Origin: an uncultured Prevotellaceae bacterium
GTDB lineage: Bacteria > Bacteroidota > Bacteroidia > Bacteroidales > Bacteroidaceae
DNA: 32,299 bases
Assembly: GCA_902774925.1 (NCBI GenBank)
Contig: CACYKE010000031.1
Span: 1-32,299, forward strand
Reading direction: 5' to 3'
How positions within the stretch are numbered: the first letter of the stretch is position 1; every line of letters begins with the position of its first letter. The position numbers and the translations under genes were made by a program. The notes below the pieces were generated by a model. That model was not told the DNA's origin, ran no database searches, and worked only from the letters and a program-made list of their open reading frames with translations. This document shows positions 30,591 through 32,299 of the stretch, one piece after another.

Positions 30591-32299
30591 ATGAGCCAAA
30601 AAAGAGTTTACCTCTTCGGTAACGGTAAGGCCGAAGGTAATGCAAAAATGCGTGAGGAACTCGGTGGTAAGGGTGCTAACCTTGCCGAGATGAACCTGCT
30701 TGGTGTTCCCGTTCCTCCAGGTTTCACAATCACAACCGATTGCTGTAACGAGTACTATCAGGTTGGTCAGCAGAAGATCATGGAGCTGCTGAACGACGAC
30801 GTGATGGCTGCTGTGAAGCACATCGAGGTGCTGATGAACTCTAAGTTCGGTGACAAGGAGAATCCTCTGCTTGTTTCCGTTCGTTCTGGTGCCCGTGCTT
30901 CTATGCCTGGTATGATGGACACCATCCTGAACCTCGGTCTGAACGACGAGGTTGCTGAGGGAATGGTTAAGAAGACCCAGAATCCTCACTTCGTATACGA
31001 CAGCTATCGTCGTTTCGTACAGATGTACGGTGACGTCGTGCTGGAGATGAAGCCCGTGAACAAGACCGACATCGACCCATTCGAGGAAATTATCGAGAAG
31101 GTGAAGGCTGAGCGTGGCGTGAAGCTGGACAAGGACCTGAACGTTGACGAGCTGAAGAAGCTGGTTCAGCTGTTCAAGCAGGCCATCAAGGAACGCACTG
31201 GTAAGGACTTCCCCAACGATCCTATCGAGCAGCTTTGGGGCGCTATCTGCGCTGTGTTCCGTTCTTGGATGAACGAGCGTGCTATCCTTTATCGTAAGAT
31301 GGAAGGTATCCCCGACGAGTGGGGTACAGCCGTATCTGTAATGGCAATGGTATTCGGTAATATGGGTGACACCTCTGCTACTGGTGTATGCTTCAGCCGT
31401 GATGCCGCTAATGGTGAGAACCTGTTCAACGGTGAGTATCTGGTTAACGCACAGGGTGAGGACGTTGTGGCTGGTATCCGTACCCCACAGCAGATCACCA
31501 AGATTGGTTCTCAGCGCTGGGCTGAGCGTGCTGGCATCTCTGAGGCTGAGCGCGTAGCCAAGTATCCTTCTATGGAGGAGGCCATGCCCGAGACCTATGC
31601 ACAGCTGAACCAGATTCAGGAGAACCTCGAGAACCACTACCACGACATGCAGGATATGGAGTTCACTGTTCAGGAGGGCAAGCTGTGGTTCCTGCAGACT
31701 CGTAACGGTAAGCGCACAGGTGCTGCTATGGTTAAGATTGCCATCGACCTGCTCCATGAGGGTATGATTGATGAGAAGACCGCCATCATGCGTTGCGAGC
31801 CCAACAAGCTCGACGAGCTGCTGCACCCCGTATTCGACAAGAAGGCTCTCTCTGCTGCTAAGGTTATCGCTCAGGGTCTGCCCGCATCTCCTGGTGCTGC
31901 CTGTGGTCAGATTGTGTTCCACGCTGACGACGCTAAGGCTTGGCACGAGGACGGCCACAAGGTAGTGCTCGTACGTATCGAGACCTCTCCTGAGGACCTT
32001 GCTGGTATGGCTGCTGCCGAGGGTATCCTGACCGCTCGTGGTGGTATGACCTCTCACGCTGCTGTGGTTGCCCGTGGTATGGGTAAGTGCTGCGTATCAG
32101 GTGTAGGTGCTCTGAACGTAAGTTATAAGGACAAGACTGTCGAGATTGACGGCGTAGTATATAAGGAGGGTGACTACATCTCTCTGAATGGTACCACTGG
32201 TCAGGTTTACGCTGGCGAGGTGCCCACCAAGGCTGCTGAGCTCTCTGGTGACTTCAAGGAGCTGATGGACCTCTGCGACAAGTACACCAAGCTGCAGGT
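30591..32299 (+). CDS. ppdK: Pyruvate, phosphate dikinase (N-terminal 569 residues; runs off the window)
   Basis: Interconverts pyruvate, ATP and phosphate with phosphoenolpyruvate, AMP and pyrophosphate; in Bacteroidales it serves central metabolism at the PEP/pyruvate node. The visible part starts MSQKRVYLFGNGKAEGNAKM and has the ATP-grasp domain with GGKGANLAEMNLLGVPVPPG, VSVRSGARASMPGMMDTILN and the ATP-binding FSRDAANGENLFNGEYLVNAQG-like stretch. The central phosphohistidine domain has GGMTSHAAVVARGMGK, with catalytic H489 and the conserved Thr just before. The C-terminal PEP-binding barrel lies beyond the window. Codon use is strongly biased and G/C-ending, as in highly expressed genes, which also creates a 497-codon antisense shadow ORF. 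Identification is secure. Confidence 0.97.
   Translation, partial: MSQKRVYLFGNGKAEGNAKMREELGGKGANLAEMNLLGVPVPPGFTITTDCCNEYYQVGQQKIMELLNDDVMAAVKHIEVLMNSKFGDKENPLLVSVRSGARASMPGMMDTILNLGLNDEVAEGMVKKTQNPHFVYDSYRRFVQMYGDVVLEMKPVNKTDIDPFEEIIEKVKAERGVKLDKDLNVDELKKLVQLFKQAIKERTGKDFPNDPIEQLWGAICAVFRSWMNERAILYRKMEGIPDEWGTAVSVMAMVFGNMGDTSATGVCFSRDAANGENLFNGEYLVNAQGEDVVAGIRTPQQITKIGSQRWAERAGISEAERVAKYPSMEEAMPETYAQLNQIQENLENHYHDMQDMEFTVQEGKLWFLQTRNGKRTGAAMVKIAIDLLHEGMIDEKTAIMRCEPNKLDELLHPVFDKKALSAAKVIAQGLPASPGAACGQIVFHADDAKAWHEDGHKVVLVRIETSPEDLAGMAAAEGILTARGGMTSHAAVVARGMGKCCVSGVGALNVSYKDKTVEIDGVVYKEGDYISLNGTTGQVYAGEVPTKAAELSGDFKELMDLCDKYTKLQ

Noticed and set aside
30564-32057. A 497-codon ORF on the minus strand opposite ppdK
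   Set aside because: It is a shadow of the strongly codon-biased ppdK frame: the translation is low in recognisable motifs, mirrors the sense codons and has no promoter.
2-32299. CRISPR array, transposon, prophage or defence island
   Set aside because: No equal-spaced direct repeats with unique spacers, transposase, integrase, phage structural gene or known defence gene was seen; the repeats found are short contiguous heptamer or octamer arrays without spacers.
2-32299. tRNA or rRNA genes
   Set aside because: Gaps between genes are all below 300 bases and none reads as a tRNA cloverleaf or rRNA segment.

Overview
The window looks like a chromosome segment of a Bacteroidales bacterium, most likely Prevotella or a close relative. 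Three things point there. The promoters are of Bacteroidetes type (TTTG, 20 bases, then TAnnTTTG) and Shine-Dalgarno sequences are mostly absent. The gene families are typical of the group: PorT-like barrels, a LysM plus periplasmic-binding-fold protein, DUF5715, DPP5-like S9 peptidase, Bacteroidetes-type IlvC and pyruvate phosphate dikinase. The leuA-leuC-leuD-leuA2-leuB gene order is also one I associate with Bacteroides relatives. No tRNA, rRNA, insertion sequence, phage gene or CRISPR array is visible.

Layout. Positions 2-1910 (+) hold ilvC and an inositol-monophosphatase-family gene. Positions 1907-8250 (-) are a probable operon in the order pepP-like M24 peptidase, secreted C1 peptidase, recJ, recQ. 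Positions 8401-10049 (+) hold truA and an EamA transporter. Positions 10126-11845 (+) hold trpS and a small outer-membrane barrel. Positions 11944-16549 (+) hold a tight operon of LysM/binding-fold protein, PorT-like barrel, POT-family transporter and an endonuclease/exonuclease/phosphatase-fold protein. Positions 16560-20459 (-) hold an MFS transporter and a DPP5-like S9 peptidase. Positions 20567-22648 (+) encode a TPR plus SpoIIE/PP2C phosphatase. Positions 22685-30485 (+) are a leucine operon with its own attenuator: leader peptide, leuA, leuC, leuD, a second isopropylmalate/citramalate synthase, leuB, a TPR protein and a DUF5715 protein. From 30591 (+) ppdK starts and runs off the window.

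Function. Branched-chain amino acid synthesis dominates both ends (ilvC; the leu operon). The leu operon is preceded by a 26-codon leader peptide rich in Leu and Ile codons, overlapping complementary segments that form a terminator or a competing structure. This is a ribosome-mediated attenuator that is legible from sequence alone.

The most unusual signal is a dispersed class of degenerate short tandem repeats with a unit of 7 bases (8 in one family). They lie in gene junctions and also, in frame, inside recQ, the second leuA-like gene, the IMPase gene and leuC. Members of one family are read in the same frame in different genes (ANSQ in RecQ and LeuA2; TSDL in IMPase and LeuC). Others supply the start codon of the DUF5715 gene and the stop codons of two convergent genes. 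I know of no named element class that fits, but I could not search the literature.
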